A stretch of DNA of 64,000 nucleotides. Origin: DATBDM01 sp034664425 (GTDB lineage: Bacteria; Actinomycetota; Thermoleophilia; Solirubrobacterales; Solirubrobacteraceae). This document shows, one piece after another, positions 15,979 to 23,902 of this stretch (the first letter of the stretch is position 1; every line of letters starts with the position of its first letter). The translations under genes and the position numbers were made by a program. The notes under the pieces are model-generated. The model had not been told where the DNA came from, searched no databases, and saw only the letters and a program-made list of their open reading frames with translations. Where the stretch lies: the NCBI GenBank assembly GCA_034664425.1, contig JAXDHR010000075.1, forward strand, positions 1 through 64,000. Direction: 5' to 3'.

Positions 15979-16865
15979 TCCCGCCACCGTCGCCCGCGGG
16001 GCGCCCGTCGGCCGATCCGGACCAGCGCGACGCGCTCGCCGCGGCGGCTCCCGCGGCCGATGCGCGCGCCGGGGCGCCGGCCGCGAGCGCCGGGCCGAGC
16101 CCGTTCCGGGCGCGCTTCGGCTTCATCCTCGGCGCCCTGCTCGGCGTCCTCGTATGCGCTGGGCTCGCCTTCGCGCTGCTGCTGGGCACCAAGCCGAGCG
16201 GGCCGCAGGGCGTCACGCTCGCCGACCACTGGTCGAACTGGCAGCCGCCGACGTCCGATCCGACCCAGGGCGCGGTCGCGATCGCCGAGCACGTCGGCGG
16301 CGATTACCGCTTCAACGACGGCAAGCAGCTCGTCGGCGTCGAGGGCCAGACGCTGCAGTACCAGTCGCTGCCGCTCGCGGTGGCGCTGCGCACCGCCGAC
16401 GGCTCGATCCACAACTACGGCTCCAACGGGCTCCTGTTCACGCTGCGCGGCCAGGGCAAGGACGGGCGGCTGGTCGGCGAGAAGCCCTCGCGCGCGCGCC
16501 ATGCGCTGCTGCGCCGCGAGGCGCTCGAGCTGGCGCTCTACTCGTTCCGCTACCTCGACGGCATCAACGAGGTCGTGACGCTGCTGCCGCCGGCCGTGCC
16601 GAACGGGAAGGCGGCCAAGAAGAACAAGAAGGCCAAGGCGCAGCTGCAGGCCATCTACTACCGGCCGGGCGACCTCAAGCCACAGCTCGAGTCCCCGCTC
16701 GACCAGACGCTCGACCCCGGCCGGCTGGCGCCCGATCAGCTGGGCCCGATCGAGAAGCGGCGGATCGACGCTCTGACGATGCCCAACCTGTTCCTGGTCT
16801 CCTACCAGCTCGCCCAGAACCAGCTGCCCTACCTCGTGCTGGACCGCCCCTCCTCATCAGGCTGA
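15963..16865 (+). CDS. membrane-anchored protein coupled to the FtsH-like protease
   Basis: A 300-residue protein of unknown family. An Ala/Pro-rich cytosolic N-terminus (about 1-50) is followed by one transmembrane helix (GFILGALLGVLVCAGLAFALLL, about 52-74) and a soluble domain of about 225 residues, presumably outside the membrane. That domain contains HVGGDYRFNDGKQLVGV and a Lys-rich stretch (GKAAKKNKKAKAQ). GTG 15963 lies inside the end of the protease gene, so translation is coupled. By analogy with HflK/HflC-type partners it may present substrates to or restrain the protease, but no homology to those proteins is visible. The tail overlaps a convergent small gene by 37 bases. Confidence 0.75.
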   Translation: MARDLIPPPSPAGRPSADPDQRDALAAAAPAADARAGAPAASAGPSPFRARFGFILGALLGVLVCAGLAFALLLGTKPSGPQGVTLADHWSNWQPPTSDPTQGAVAIAEHVGGDYRFNDGKQLVGVEGQTLQYQSLPLAVALRTADGSIHNYGSNGLLFTLRGQGKDGRLVGEKPSRARHALLRREALELALYSFRYLDGINEVVTLLPPAVPNGKAAKKNKKAKAQLQAIYYRPGDLKPQLESPLDQTLDPGRLAPDQLGPIEKRRIDALTMPNLFLVSYQLAQNQLPYLVLDRPSSSG

Positions 16866-17026
16866 GCGCGCTGCTCGTAGCCCGGGCACGACCGCACCGG
16901 GACGCGCGGGTACTTCGGATACGCCGGGTCGCTCTTCGAGCGCCGGCACAGCGTGAACCGCGACCCGCGGCCGGTCCGTACCAGCTGCTGGTGCAGACAC
17001 GTCGCGCAGAGGCCGAACGGGGTCAG
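16829..17026 (-). CDS. small four-cysteine protein, start codon probably CTG
   Basis: About 65 residues containing GLCATCLHQQLVRTGRGSRF, TLCRRSKSDPAYPKYPRVPV and SCPGYE: a C-x2-C plus two further Cys, a pattern I associate with a conserved small actinobacterial protein and compatible with metal binding. In frame there is no ATG or GTG near the motif. A CTG at 17026 overlaps the stop of the upstream gene (CTGA), and the nearest GTG is at 17120, inside that gene. Coupled CTG initiation is my preferred reading. The 3' end overlaps the protease-partner gene on the other strand. Confidence 0.6.
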   Translation of the reverse strand: MTPFGLCATCLHQQLVRTGRGSRFTLCRRSKSDPAYPKYPRVPVRSCPGYEQRAQPDEEGRSSTR

Positions 17027-17319
17027 ATCCGGCGGGCGCGGATGCGCGCCAGGTCCTCGTGATGGGACGTGACCCGGCGCTTGACCGCGTCGGAGTCGGC
17101 GCGCGCATGTACCAGGCTCCACATCGAGTCGGCGACCTGCTCGGCCGTCTCGGGCGTCGCGCGATCGCGCATGCGGTCGACGAGCGCGATCTCCAGCCGC
17201 TCGATCTTCTCCTCGGCGCTGCCGTCGCCCAGCGCCGGGAACGGGACGCCGCGCAGGTGCTCGTCCCACGCGCCCTTGACCATGGCGAAGCGGTTGCGGA
17301 GGGCGATCGGGTCCGTCAT
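17023..17319 (-). CDS. hypothetical helical protein
   Basis: A 98-residue, highly charged, mostly helical protein (ERLEIALVDRMRDRATPETAEQ, then DSMWSLVHARADSDAVKRRV; shown in parts). No signal or membrane segment, and no family recognised. It overlaps the four-cysteine gene by 4 bases, so the two form a unit read away from the ABC exporter genes. ATG 17319 has no clear Shine-Dalgarno. Confidence 0.6.
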   Translation of the reverse strand: MTDPIALRNRFAMVKGAWDEHLRGVPFPALGDGSAEEKIERLEIALVDRMRDRATPETAEQVADSMWSLVHARADSDAVKRRVTSHHEDLARIRARRI

Positions 17320-17401
17320 GCGATGCGCGAGTGTTGCAGATGCGCGGCTCGTGGCTCAAGACGGGAAGCCGCCCCGGCCGCCCGTGTTCATCCGACCGTC
17401 C

Positions 17402-17407
17402 TAGAGT
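17402..17407 (+). promoter_or_regulatory. -10 box of the ABC exporter operon
   Basis: TAGAGT, 13 bases before GTG 17415, without a ribosome binding site between. Predicted leaderless transcript for the two-gene exporter operon. Confidence 0.45.
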
Positions 17408-17414
17408 TGATTGC

Positions 17415-19190
17415 GTGAGCACCTTCTGGCGCCTCCTGAGCTTCCTGCGCCCGTACCGGGCCGCGGCGATCTGGTCGCTCGTGCTCGCGGGACTCGCGAT
17501 GGGCGCCACGGTGCTGATCCCGTTCGTCACCGGCCGCGCGGTGGACGCGATCGGCCGCCACGACCGCGGCGGGCTGGAGCTGGCCGCCGCGCTGGTCGTC
17601 GGGGCCGCGCTCGGGCGCCTCGTGCTCTCCGTGGCGCGGCGGCTCGTCGCGGGGCGCGTGTCGCTCGGCGTCGAGGTCGACCTGCGCAATCTCGTCTACG
17701 AGCACCTGCAGCAGCTCGAGCTCGGCTTCTTCGCGGGCCAGCAGACCGGTCAGCTGATGTCGCGCGCGACGGTCGATCTCCAGTCGGTGCGCTTCTTCCT
17801 CGGCTACGGGCTGGTGTTCATCGCCCAGAGCGGGCTGACGATCGTCCTCGCGGCGGCGGCGATGCTCGCGCTGCAACCCGAGCTCGGGGCGCTCGCGCTG
17901 TCCCCGGTTCCCTTCGTGGTGTTCGTGGCCGCGCGCTACGGGCGCCGGTCGCGACCGGCGCTGCAGGAGGTTCAGCAACGGATCGCCGAGCTGACCGCCG
18001 ACGTCGAGGAGAACGTGTCGGGCGTGCGCGTGGTCAAGGCCTTCGCGGCCGAGGAGCGCCAGCTCGGGCGCTTCGAGACGACCGTGACCCGCGTCTTCGA
18101 CCAGAACCTGACCGCGACCCGGCTGCGCGCGTTCTACAACCCGTTCATCGGCTTCCTGCCGAACCTCGGCCTCGCCATCATCCTGCTCGTCGGCGGCCGC
18201 CAGGTCGTCAGCGGACGGCTCTCGCTCGGCGACTTCACCGCGTTCTACTCCTACCTGCTGATGCTGATCGGGCCGATGCGCCAGCTCGGCGTCGCGCTCG
18301 GGCTCTCGCAGCGGGCGACCGCGTCGGGAGCACGGCTGTTCGAGGTGCTCGACCGCGCGCCGCGGCTCACCGCGCCGCGCGACGCGCCGCCGCTGCCCGA
18401 AGGCCGCGGGCGCGTCGAGCTCGATCACGTCTCGTTCCGCTACGCCGAAGACAGCCAGGAGATCCTCCACGACGTCGACCTCGAGATCGAGCCGGGTGCG
18501 ACGGTCGCCCTCGTCGGCGCCACGGGCTCGGGCAAGACGACGCTCGTGCAGCTGCTGCCGCGGCTCTACGACCCGACCGCGGGCACGGTGCGGATCGACG
18601 GGGCCGACCTGCGCGAGGTCGAACTCGCCTCCTTGCGCGGCCAGATCGCCGTGGTCGACGACGACCCGTTCCTGTTCTCGGACACCGTGGCCAACAACAT
18701 CGCCTACGCGAGGGGCGGGCGGGGAGAGGTGCCGCGCGAGGAGATCGAGCGGGCCGCCGAGCGAGCGCAGGCGGCGGGCTTCATCGCCGAGCTCCCCGAC
18801 GGCTACGACACGCGCGTCGGCGAGCGCGGGCTGACCCTCTCCGGCGGCCAGCGCCAGCGGCTCGCGATCGCGCGCGCCTTCCTCGCCGACCCGCGGATCC
18901 TGATCCTCGACGATGCGACATCCTCGGTCGACGCCTCGACCGAGCAGGCGATCAAGCGCGCGCTGCGCGAGGTGATGGCTGGCCGGACGACGTTCATCAT
19001 CGCCCACCGGCTGTCGACGATCGCCCTGGCCGACGACATCATCGTGCTCGAGAAGGGCCGCGTGGAGGCGCGCGGCACGCACACCGAGCTGCTCGAGACC
19101 TCGCCGCTGTACGCCGAGATCGCCGAGAAGGGCCTCCCGGACCAGGTGTTCCTCAACCGCAACCCGAGGGAGCGGGTCGCGGGACTGTGA
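17415..19190 (+). CDS. ABC exporter half-transporter with degenerate ATP site (subunit A)
   Basis: A 591-residue TMD-NBD protein: six-helix exporter domain (about 1-310), NBD (about 335-580). Walker A GATGSGKTT and signature LSGGQRQR are canonical, but Walker B reads ILILDDATSSVD, with Asp for the catalytic Glu, and the Q-loop reads VVDDDPFLF where VVPQ.PFLF is usual. The H-loop IAHRLST is kept. These are hallmarks of the degenerate-site subunit of heterodimeric exporters such as TM287/288 and BmrCD. The stop overlaps the GTG of subunit B (GTGA). Likely lipid or drug export; the substrate is unknown. Confidence 0.9.
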   Translation: MSTFWRLLSFLRPYRAAAIWSLVLAGLAMGATVLIPFVTGRAVDAIGRHDRGGLELAAALVVGAALGRLVLSVARRLVAGRVSLGVEVDLRNLVYEHLQQLELGFFAGQQTGQLMSRATVDLQSVRFFLGYGLVFIAQSGLTIVLAAAAMLALQPELGALALSPVPFVVFVAARYGRRSRPALQEVQQRIAELTADVEENVSGVRVVKAFAAEERQLGRFETTVTRVFDQNLTATRLRAFYNPFIGFLPNLGLAIILLVGGRQVVSGRLSLGDFTAFYSYLLMLIGPMRQLGVALGLSQRATASGARLFEVLDRAPRLTAPRDAPPLPEGRGRVELDHVSFRYAEDSQEILHDVDLEIEPGATVALVGATGSGKTTLVQLLPRLYDPTAGTVRIDGADLREVELASLRGQIAVVDDDPFLFSDTVANNIAYARGGRGEVPREEIERAAERAQAAGFIAELPDGYDTRVGERGLTLSGGQRQRLAIARAFLADPRILILDDATSSVDASTEQAIKRALREVMAGRTTFIIAHRLSTIALADDIIVLEKGRVEARGTHTELLETSPLYAEIAEKGLPDQVFLNRNPRERVAGL

Positions 19191-20956
19191 ACCTCCGCCT
19201 TGGCACCCCCGGACGCGGGCGCAAGCTGCGCGGCATGCTCGCGCTGCTGCGGCCCTACCGCGGCCGCACCGTGGTGATGTTCGTCTCGCTGCTGCTGGCC
19301 ACCGCCGCGCAGCTCGCCCCGCCGCCGCTGGCCAAGCTCGCCATCGACGAGGGCATCACGCCCGGGAACCTGCAGCGGCTCACGCTCGTCGTCATCGCCT
19401 TCCTGCTCAGCGCGCTCGTCTACTGGGGCGCGAGCTACGTCCAGACCTACCTCGTGGGCTGGGTCGGCCAGCGCGTGCTGCAGGACCTGCGGCTGCAGAT
19501 CTTCCGGCACCTGCAGCAGCTTTCGATCGGCTTCTACTCGCGCCGCCAGGCCGGGGTCATCATCTCGCGGCTGACGAACGACGTGCAGGCGCTCGATCAG
19601 CTTGTCTCCGACGGCGTGGTGACGCTGTTCCAGTCGACGCTGCTGCTGCTCGGCACGCTCGTGATCCTCTTCACGCTGGACGCCAAGCTCGCCCTGATCA
19701 CGATGATCGTCTTCCCGATCCTCGGCGGCGCGTCGCTCGCCTTCCGGGTCGTCTCGGCGGAGGCCTACCGGCTGACGCGCGAGAGAGTCGCCGCGATCAC
19801 CGCGTACCTGCAGGAGACCCTCTCGGGCATCCGCGTCGTCCGCGCGTTCGCCCAGGAGGAACGGCACATCCTCCGCTTCGGCGAGCTCAACGACGAGAAC
19901 CGCGACGCGAACATGGTCACGGTCAACCTCAACGCGGCCTACTTCCCGGGGGTCGAGCTCCTGTCGTCGCTGGTTACCGCCGGAATCCTGCTCTACGGCG
20001 GCCTGCAGGCGATCCACGGCCAGGTGACGGTCGGCGTGCTCGTCGCCTTCGTCGCCGCGCTGAACAACTTCTTCGATCCGATCCAGCAGCTGTCGCAGCT
20101 GTACACGACCTACCAGGCGGGCATGGCCGCGCTCGACAAGATCTTCGAGCTGCTCGACGTGGAGCCCGAGCTCTCGGACCGCCGCGATGCGATCGAGCTC
20201 GATCGCCTGCGCGGGGAGATCGTCTTCGACGACGTCTCCTTCGGGTACGGGACCGACGGCGCGGCGGACGCGATGTCCCACATCTCGCTGCAGATCCCGC
20301 CGGGGCAGACGGTCGCGCTGGTCGGCGCGACGGGCGCGGGCAAGTCGACGTTCGCGAAGCTCGTCGCGCGCTTCTACGACCCCACCTCCGGCCGCGTGCT
20401 CGTCGACGGGCACGACCTGCGGGACGTCTCCTCGTACTCGCTTCGCCGGCAGATGGGGATCGTGCCGCAGGAGGCGTTCCTGTTCAGCGGCACGATCCGC
20501 GAGAACCTCGCCTTCGGGCGCCCGGACGCCTCACAGGAGACCGTCGAGAGCGCGGCGCGCGCCGTCGGCGCCGACGAGTTCATCGCCGATCTGCCCGACG
20601 GCTACGACACGGAGGTCGGCGAGCGCGGGATCCAGCTCTCCGCCGGCCAGCGCCAGCTCGTGGCCTTCGCCCGCGCGCTCGTTGCCGACCCGAGCATCCT
20701 CGTGCTCGACGAGGCGACGGCGAACGTCGACATCCACACCGAGGGCAAGATCGAGGCCGGGCTGCGGCGGCTGCTCGCGGGCCGCACGGCCATCGTCATC
20801 GCCCACCGCCTGTCGACGATCCGGACCGCCGGGCGGATCGTCGTGCTCGACCACGGCCGGATCGTCGAGCAGGGCACGCACGACGAGCTGCTCGAAGCGC
20901 ACGGCGCCTACTGGGCGCTGTACCGCGACTGGGCCGAGCAGTCGGCGATCGCCTAG
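19187..20956 (+). CDS. ABC exporter half-transporter with consensus Walker B (subunit B)
   Basis: A 589-residue TMD-NBD partner of the preceding gene. Walker A GATGAGKST, Q-loop IVPQEAFLF, Walker B ILVLDEATANVD with catalytic Glu, and H-loop IAHRLST. Its signature is LSAGQRQ instead of LSGGQ. In a heterodimer this altered signature would face the degenerate Walker site of subunit A, while subunit A's intact LSGGQ faces this Walker B, so both deviations map to the same non-hydrolytic site. Translationally coupled (GTGA). Convergent with the aldo/keto reductase gene, with 4 bases between stops. Confidence 0.92.
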   Translation: MNLRLGTPGRGRKLRGMLALLRPYRGRTVVMFVSLLLATAAQLAPPPLAKLAIDEGITPGNLQRLTLVVIAFLLSALVYWGASYVQTYLVGWVGQRVLQDLRLQIFRHLQQLSIGFYSRRQAGVIISRLTNDVQALDQLVSDGVVTLFQSTLLLLGTLVILFTLDAKLALITMIVFPILGGASLAFRVVSAEAYRLTRERVAAITAYLQETLSGIRVVRAFAQEERHILRFGELNDENRDANMVTVNLNAAYFPGVELLSSLVTAGILLYGGLQAIHGQVTVGVLVAFVAALNNFFDPIQQLSQLYTTYQAGMAALDKIFELLDVEPELSDRRDAIELDRLRGEIVFDDVSFGYGTDGAADAMSHISLQIPPGQTVALVGATGAGKSTFAKLVARFYDPTSGRVLVDGHDLRDVSSYSLRRQMGIVPQEAFLFSGTIRENLAFGRPDASQETVESAARAVGADEFIADLPDGYDTEVGERGIQLSAGQRQLVAFARALVADPSILVLDEATANVDIHTEGKIEAGLRRLLAGRTAIVIAHRLSTIRTAGRIVVLDHGRIVEQGTHDELLEAHGAYWALYRDWAEQSAIA

Positions 20957-20960
20957 CCGT

Positions 20961-21770
20961 TCAGCGTGCGAGGCGCTCGACGAGCGCGCGCTCATCGGAG
21001 CCGAACCACGGGGGCGCGCCGGCCGCTGCGTTCTCGGCGAGCCGCTCGGGGCGCGAGGTCGCGGGGATCGCGACGGTGCAGCGCGGGTCGGACAGCGCCC
21101 ACTTGAGCAGCGCCTGGCCCCAGGTCTGCACGCCGAATTCACCCAGCGGAGCGAGCTCGCGCGGGTCGGGCGCACGGCGGCCGAGCCCGCCGCCGCCCAG
21201 CGGGCGCATGACGAGCACGCCGAGCCCGAGCTCCTCCGCGAGTGGAAGGATCGTGCGCTCGACCTCGCGCTCGTGCGGGTTGTAGGGCACCTGGATCGCG
21301 GTGATCCGGCCCGTGCGCATCACCTCGGCCAGCTCGCCGAAGGCCCGCGGGCTGTAATGCGTGGCGCCGAGCGCGCCGATCTGGCCGGCATCCCTGCGGC
21401 GCTCGAGCTGCGCCAGCTGCTCGGGCCAGGCGACGAGGTTGTGCAGCTGGTAGAGCTCGACGCGGCCGCCGAAGAAGCGCAGCGCCCGGTCGACCTGGGC
21501 CTCGCCCTCGCGCGGGTCGGGCGTCCAGACCTTCGTGGCGACGAACGCCTCGTCGCGCCGCTCGCCGAGGCTCTGGCCGACGACGCGCTCGCTCTCGCCG
21601 TACATCGGCGAGGAGTCGATCACGGTGATGCCGGCGTCGAGCGCCGCGCGCACGACCGCGCCCGCGCGGGCCTCGGCGTCCGCGCCGCGGACGTCGAGTG
21701 TCTGCCAGGTCCCCATGCCGACGACGGGCAGCTTTGGGCCGCCGGCGCCGAGGGCGCGCCGCTCGATCAC
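20961..21770 (-). CDS. aldo/keto reductase
   Basis: A 269-residue NAD(P)H-dependent reductase. Tetrad: Asp and Tyr in VIDSSPMYGESE, Lys in VATKVWTPD, His in LYQLHNLVAW; C-terminal cofactor loop VAIPATSRPERLAEN. GTG 21770 overlaps the stop of the upstream DMT permease (GTGA), so the two are co-translated. Shorter than typical AKRs (about 310 residues) but both ends match the fold. Substrate unknown; it is not the closest type to the reductase at 5260. Confidence 0.87.
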   Translation of the reverse strand: MIERRALGAGGPKLPVVGMGTWQTLDVRGADAEARAGAVVRAALDAGITVIDSSPMYGESERVVGQSLGERRDEAFVATKVWTPDPREGEAQVDRALRFFGGRVELYQLHNLVAWPEQLAQLERRRDAGQIGALGATHYSPRAFGELAEVMRTGRITAIQVPYNPHEREVERTILPLAEELGLGVLVMRPLGGGGLGRRAPDPRELAPLGEFGVQTWGQALLKWALSDPRCTVAIPATSRPERLAENAAAGAPPWFGSDERALVERLAR

Positions 21771-22789
21771 GCGCGCGAGCCCGCGTCGGCCGTTCGCCGC
21801 GGCGATCCGGGGCGCGGTCCGCGACGTGCGAGCGCGCTGGGGTCGCGGCTCATCACGAACGGCATCGCCGTGACGGTGGCGAGGAGGATCACGAGTCCGA
21901 GCACCTGCACCGCGCCGAGGTGGATGCCGAAGGCGATCGCGTTGAGGACCAGCGCGGTCGCCGGGAACGACAGCTCGGCGAGCGTGGCCGTCGAGGCCGT
22001 CGTGCGCTCGAGGCCGCGGTAGTAGAGCAGCAGCGCGATCAGTCCCGGGATCAGCGCAAGTGCGATCAGCCACGGCGCGTCGCCGGCGCCCGCCGCGAAG
22101 AACGGCCCGTTGCCACCGCGGGTGAGGAGCAGCAGCGCCGCGATCGGCAGGCCGGTGGCGAAGCGCACGGCGGTCAGCTCGTTCGGGCTCAGCTTGTCGC
22201 CGAGGAACTTGCCCAGGACGGTCCCGAGCGCCCACAGCACGGCCGCGGCGATCGCCAGCAGCGGCGCGGTCGCGTTCGACGGCGCGACCTTCCCGGGATC
22301 ATCCAGCACCAGCAGGTAGGAGCCCAGCAGCGCCGCCGCGAGGAACCAGAAGTAGCGCGGCCGCACGCGCTCGCGCAGCACGACGTACGCAAAGCAGACC
22401 GCGAACACCGGCTGCAGCTTCTGCAGCAGCAGCGGCGTGGTCAGGTCCCCCCCGTCGGCGATGGCCGACGTCAGCGCCTTCGTGAAGAGGATCGTCGCGC
22501 CCACCGAGGCACCGCCGCCAACCACGATCACCGCAAGCCAGTCGATGAGGCGCAGCCGCCGCAGCGCAGGGCCTGCGCGCAGCAGGATCGGCAGCACGGC
22601 GAGCGTGAGCACGACGTGCTCCCAGAAGACGATCTCGGTCGCCGAGATGCTCGTGGCGAGGTGCCGGCGGAAGAAGACGTCGGTCGCCCACAGGGACGCG
22701 GCGACGGCGACGATCGCGGTGCCGATGGCGGTGCTGGAACCGAGCCCCCCGCGAGCGGTCGAGGCGGGGGGCGACTGGGGAGCGGTCAC
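21767..22789 (-). CDS. DMT superfamily (EamA) permease
   Basis: A 340-residue membrane protein with two five-helix EamA repeats (about 25-150 and 170-305). The first contains SLWATDVFFRRHLATSISATE and LLLQKLQPVFAVCFAYVVLRE, the second LWALGTVLGKFLGDKLSPNE. The family exports metabolites or amino acids. GTG 22789 is chosen because the longer frame would run into the tRNA gene; GGAG lies just upstream. Coupled to the following reductase. Confidence 0.85.
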   Translation of the reverse strand: MTAPQSPPASTARGGLGSSTAIGTAIVAVAASLWATDVFFRRHLATSISATEIVFWEHVVLTLAVLPILLRAGPALRRLRLIDWLAVIVVGGGASVGATILFTKALTSAIADGGDLTTPLLLQKLQPVFAVCFAYVVLRERVRPRYFWFLAAALLGSYLLVLDDPGKVAPSNATAPLLAIAAAVLWALGTVLGKFLGDKLSPNELTAVRFATGLPIAALLLLTRGGNGPFFAAGAGDAPWLIALALIPGLIALLLYYRGLERTTASTATLAELSFPATALVLNAIAFGIHLGAVQVLGLVILLATVTAMPFVMSRDPSALARRGPRPGSPRRTADAGSRA

Positions 22790-22820
22790 CGCTCCAAGTG
22801 TCGCAGGCGGCGTGCGAAAG

Positions 22821-22892
22821 CTGCCGGGCAGGGACTCGAACCCCAACTACCAGAGCCAGAATCTGGCGTGCTGCCAATTACACCACCCGGCA
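22821..22892 (-). tRNA. tRNA-Gln (anticodon CTG)
   Basis: A 72-base cloverleaf read on the minus strand. Acceptor TGCCGGG / CCCGGCA, anticodon stem CCAGA / TCTGG with loop TTCTGGC (anticodon CTG), T-arm TTGGGGTTCGAGTCCCTGC. The U1-A72 end pair and discriminator G73 are glutamine identity elements. CCA is not encoded. No integrase or att-like repeat was seen beside it. Confidence 0.95.
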
Positions 22893-23033
22893 AGGGCGGT
22901 CGCCCAGTATAGGAGGCCGCAACGGCGCGCCGCGGCGTGCCGGCCGATCCGCAGAATCTTTGGGTGATGTTCCTGCCCCGCGTCCTTGGCGCATGAATTG
23001 ACGCGCCGTTGTACACAGAGGCTCATAAGCCGC

Positions 23034-23105
23034 TAGATTGCACCAATGGTGCCGAGCGGCCTGTAGGGAGCGGGAAGTCGGCGCCACGAGGCGAAAGGAA
23101 CGGGC
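23034..23105 (+). promoter_or_regulatory. promoter and structured leader with a six-codon ORF before the Crp-like gene
   Basis: TAGATT (23034-23039), with TTGTAC at 23009 as a distant -35, predicts a start near 23046, exactly at an ATG. That ATG opens a six-codon frame (MVPSGL, stop 23064-23066). GGTGCCGA (23048-23055) can pair with TCGGCGCC (23076-23083), folding the region after the small frame. The Crp-like gene then has its own site AAAGGA six bases before ATG 23106. A leader peptide or RNA switch is possible; neither is demonstrated. Confidence 0.4.
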
Positions 23106-23864
23106 ATGGCTGACGGCGGGAACGGATCGGTTCATCTCCTGGAAGCGGACCCCGATCTGGCGCGCGGCCTTGACCCGCGGCGCGTGCGGGAGATGTCGCA
23201 GCGGCTGATCACGCGCGCGCTGGACATCCCCCGCGGGCCGTGGACCCCGCAGCGGCTGCTCTCCGGCGGCTCACAGCCGATCGGACTGCTCATGCTCGAC
23301 GGCCTGCTCGTTCGCGAGGCGACGGTCGGCGACCACCCGTCCGCGGAGCTGCTCGGCCCCGGCGACGTGCTGCGCGCCTGGGAGGACGCCGACGACGACG
23401 TGCTGCTTGCGCGCCGCATCGATTGGAACGCGCTCACGCACACGCGCGTCGCCGTCATCGACCACGCGCTCGCAGTGCGCGCGGCCCAATGGCCGGAGAT
23501 CTTCGCCACCTTCGTCGAGCGCGCCGCGCGACGCGCCGAGCGGCTGGTCGTGATGCAGGCGATCGGCCACCTCACCCGCGTCGACGACCGGCTGCTGGCG
23601 ATGCTGTGGTGCCTCGCGGAGCGCTGGGGCCGCGTCGTTCCCGGCGGCGTGCTCGTCAACCTGCGCCTCCCCCACCGCACGCTGGCCGGCATGGTCGGGG
23701 CGCGGCGTCCGTCGGTGACGACGGCGCTCGGCCAGCTGATCGCGCGCGGGGAGCTCGAGCGCCGCGCCGACGGTGCCTGGGTCCTGCGCGGCGCTCCGCC
23801 CGAGCCGCAGCACGCGCCGGCGCCCGCCGCGGGCGGCCTCGGGCTGGACCGGATCAGCGTCTAG
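23106..23864 (+). CDS. Crp/Fnr-like transcriptional regulator
   Basis: A 252-residue protein with an N-terminal cyclic-nucleotide-binding-like domain (about 15-140), a dimerisation helix, and a C-terminal winged helix (LPHRTLAGMVGARRPSVTTALGQLIARGELERR) typical of Crp_2 regulators. The phosphate-binding cassette is not evident (no G-E-x6-R-[ST]-A), so cAMP binding is doubtful. Pro/Ala-rich tail. Good Shine-Dalgarno AAAGGA. It stands alone, divergent from tRNA-Gln. Confidence 0.82.
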   Translation: MADGGNGSVHLLEADPDLARGLDPRRVREMSQRLITRALDIPRGPWTPQRLLSGGSQPIGLLMLDGLLVREATVGDHPSAELLGPGDVLRAWEDADDDVLLARRIDWNALTHTRVAVIDHALAVRAAQWPEIFATFVERAARRAERLVVMQAIGHLTRVDDRLLAMLWCLAERWGRVVPGGVLVNLRLPHRTLAGMVGARRPSVTTALGQLIARGELERRADGAWVLRGAPPEPQHAPAPAAGGLGLDRISV

Positions 23865-23867
23865 CGC

Positions 23868-23892
23868 GGCGGTCGCGCGGCCGCGCGTCGCC
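23868..23892. terminator. GC-rich hairpin between convergent genes
   Basis: CGCGCGG / CCGCGCG (23874-23887) flanked by GGCG / CGCC, in the 38 bases between the convergent Crp-like and FAD oxidoreductase stops. No U tract on either strand. Position suggests a bidirectional stop signal, but the composition makes chance pairing easy. Confidence 0.35.
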
Positions 23893-23902
23893 CCGCCGGC
23901 GC

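Noticed and set aside
22790..22846. Upstream ATG for the DMT permease
   Set aside because: It lies inside the tRNA-Gln gene; the first usable start outside the tRNA is GTG 22789.
23046..23066. ATG 23046 as the start of the Crp-like protein (same frame)
   Set aside because: A TAG stop follows after six codons; kept only as a leader ORF.
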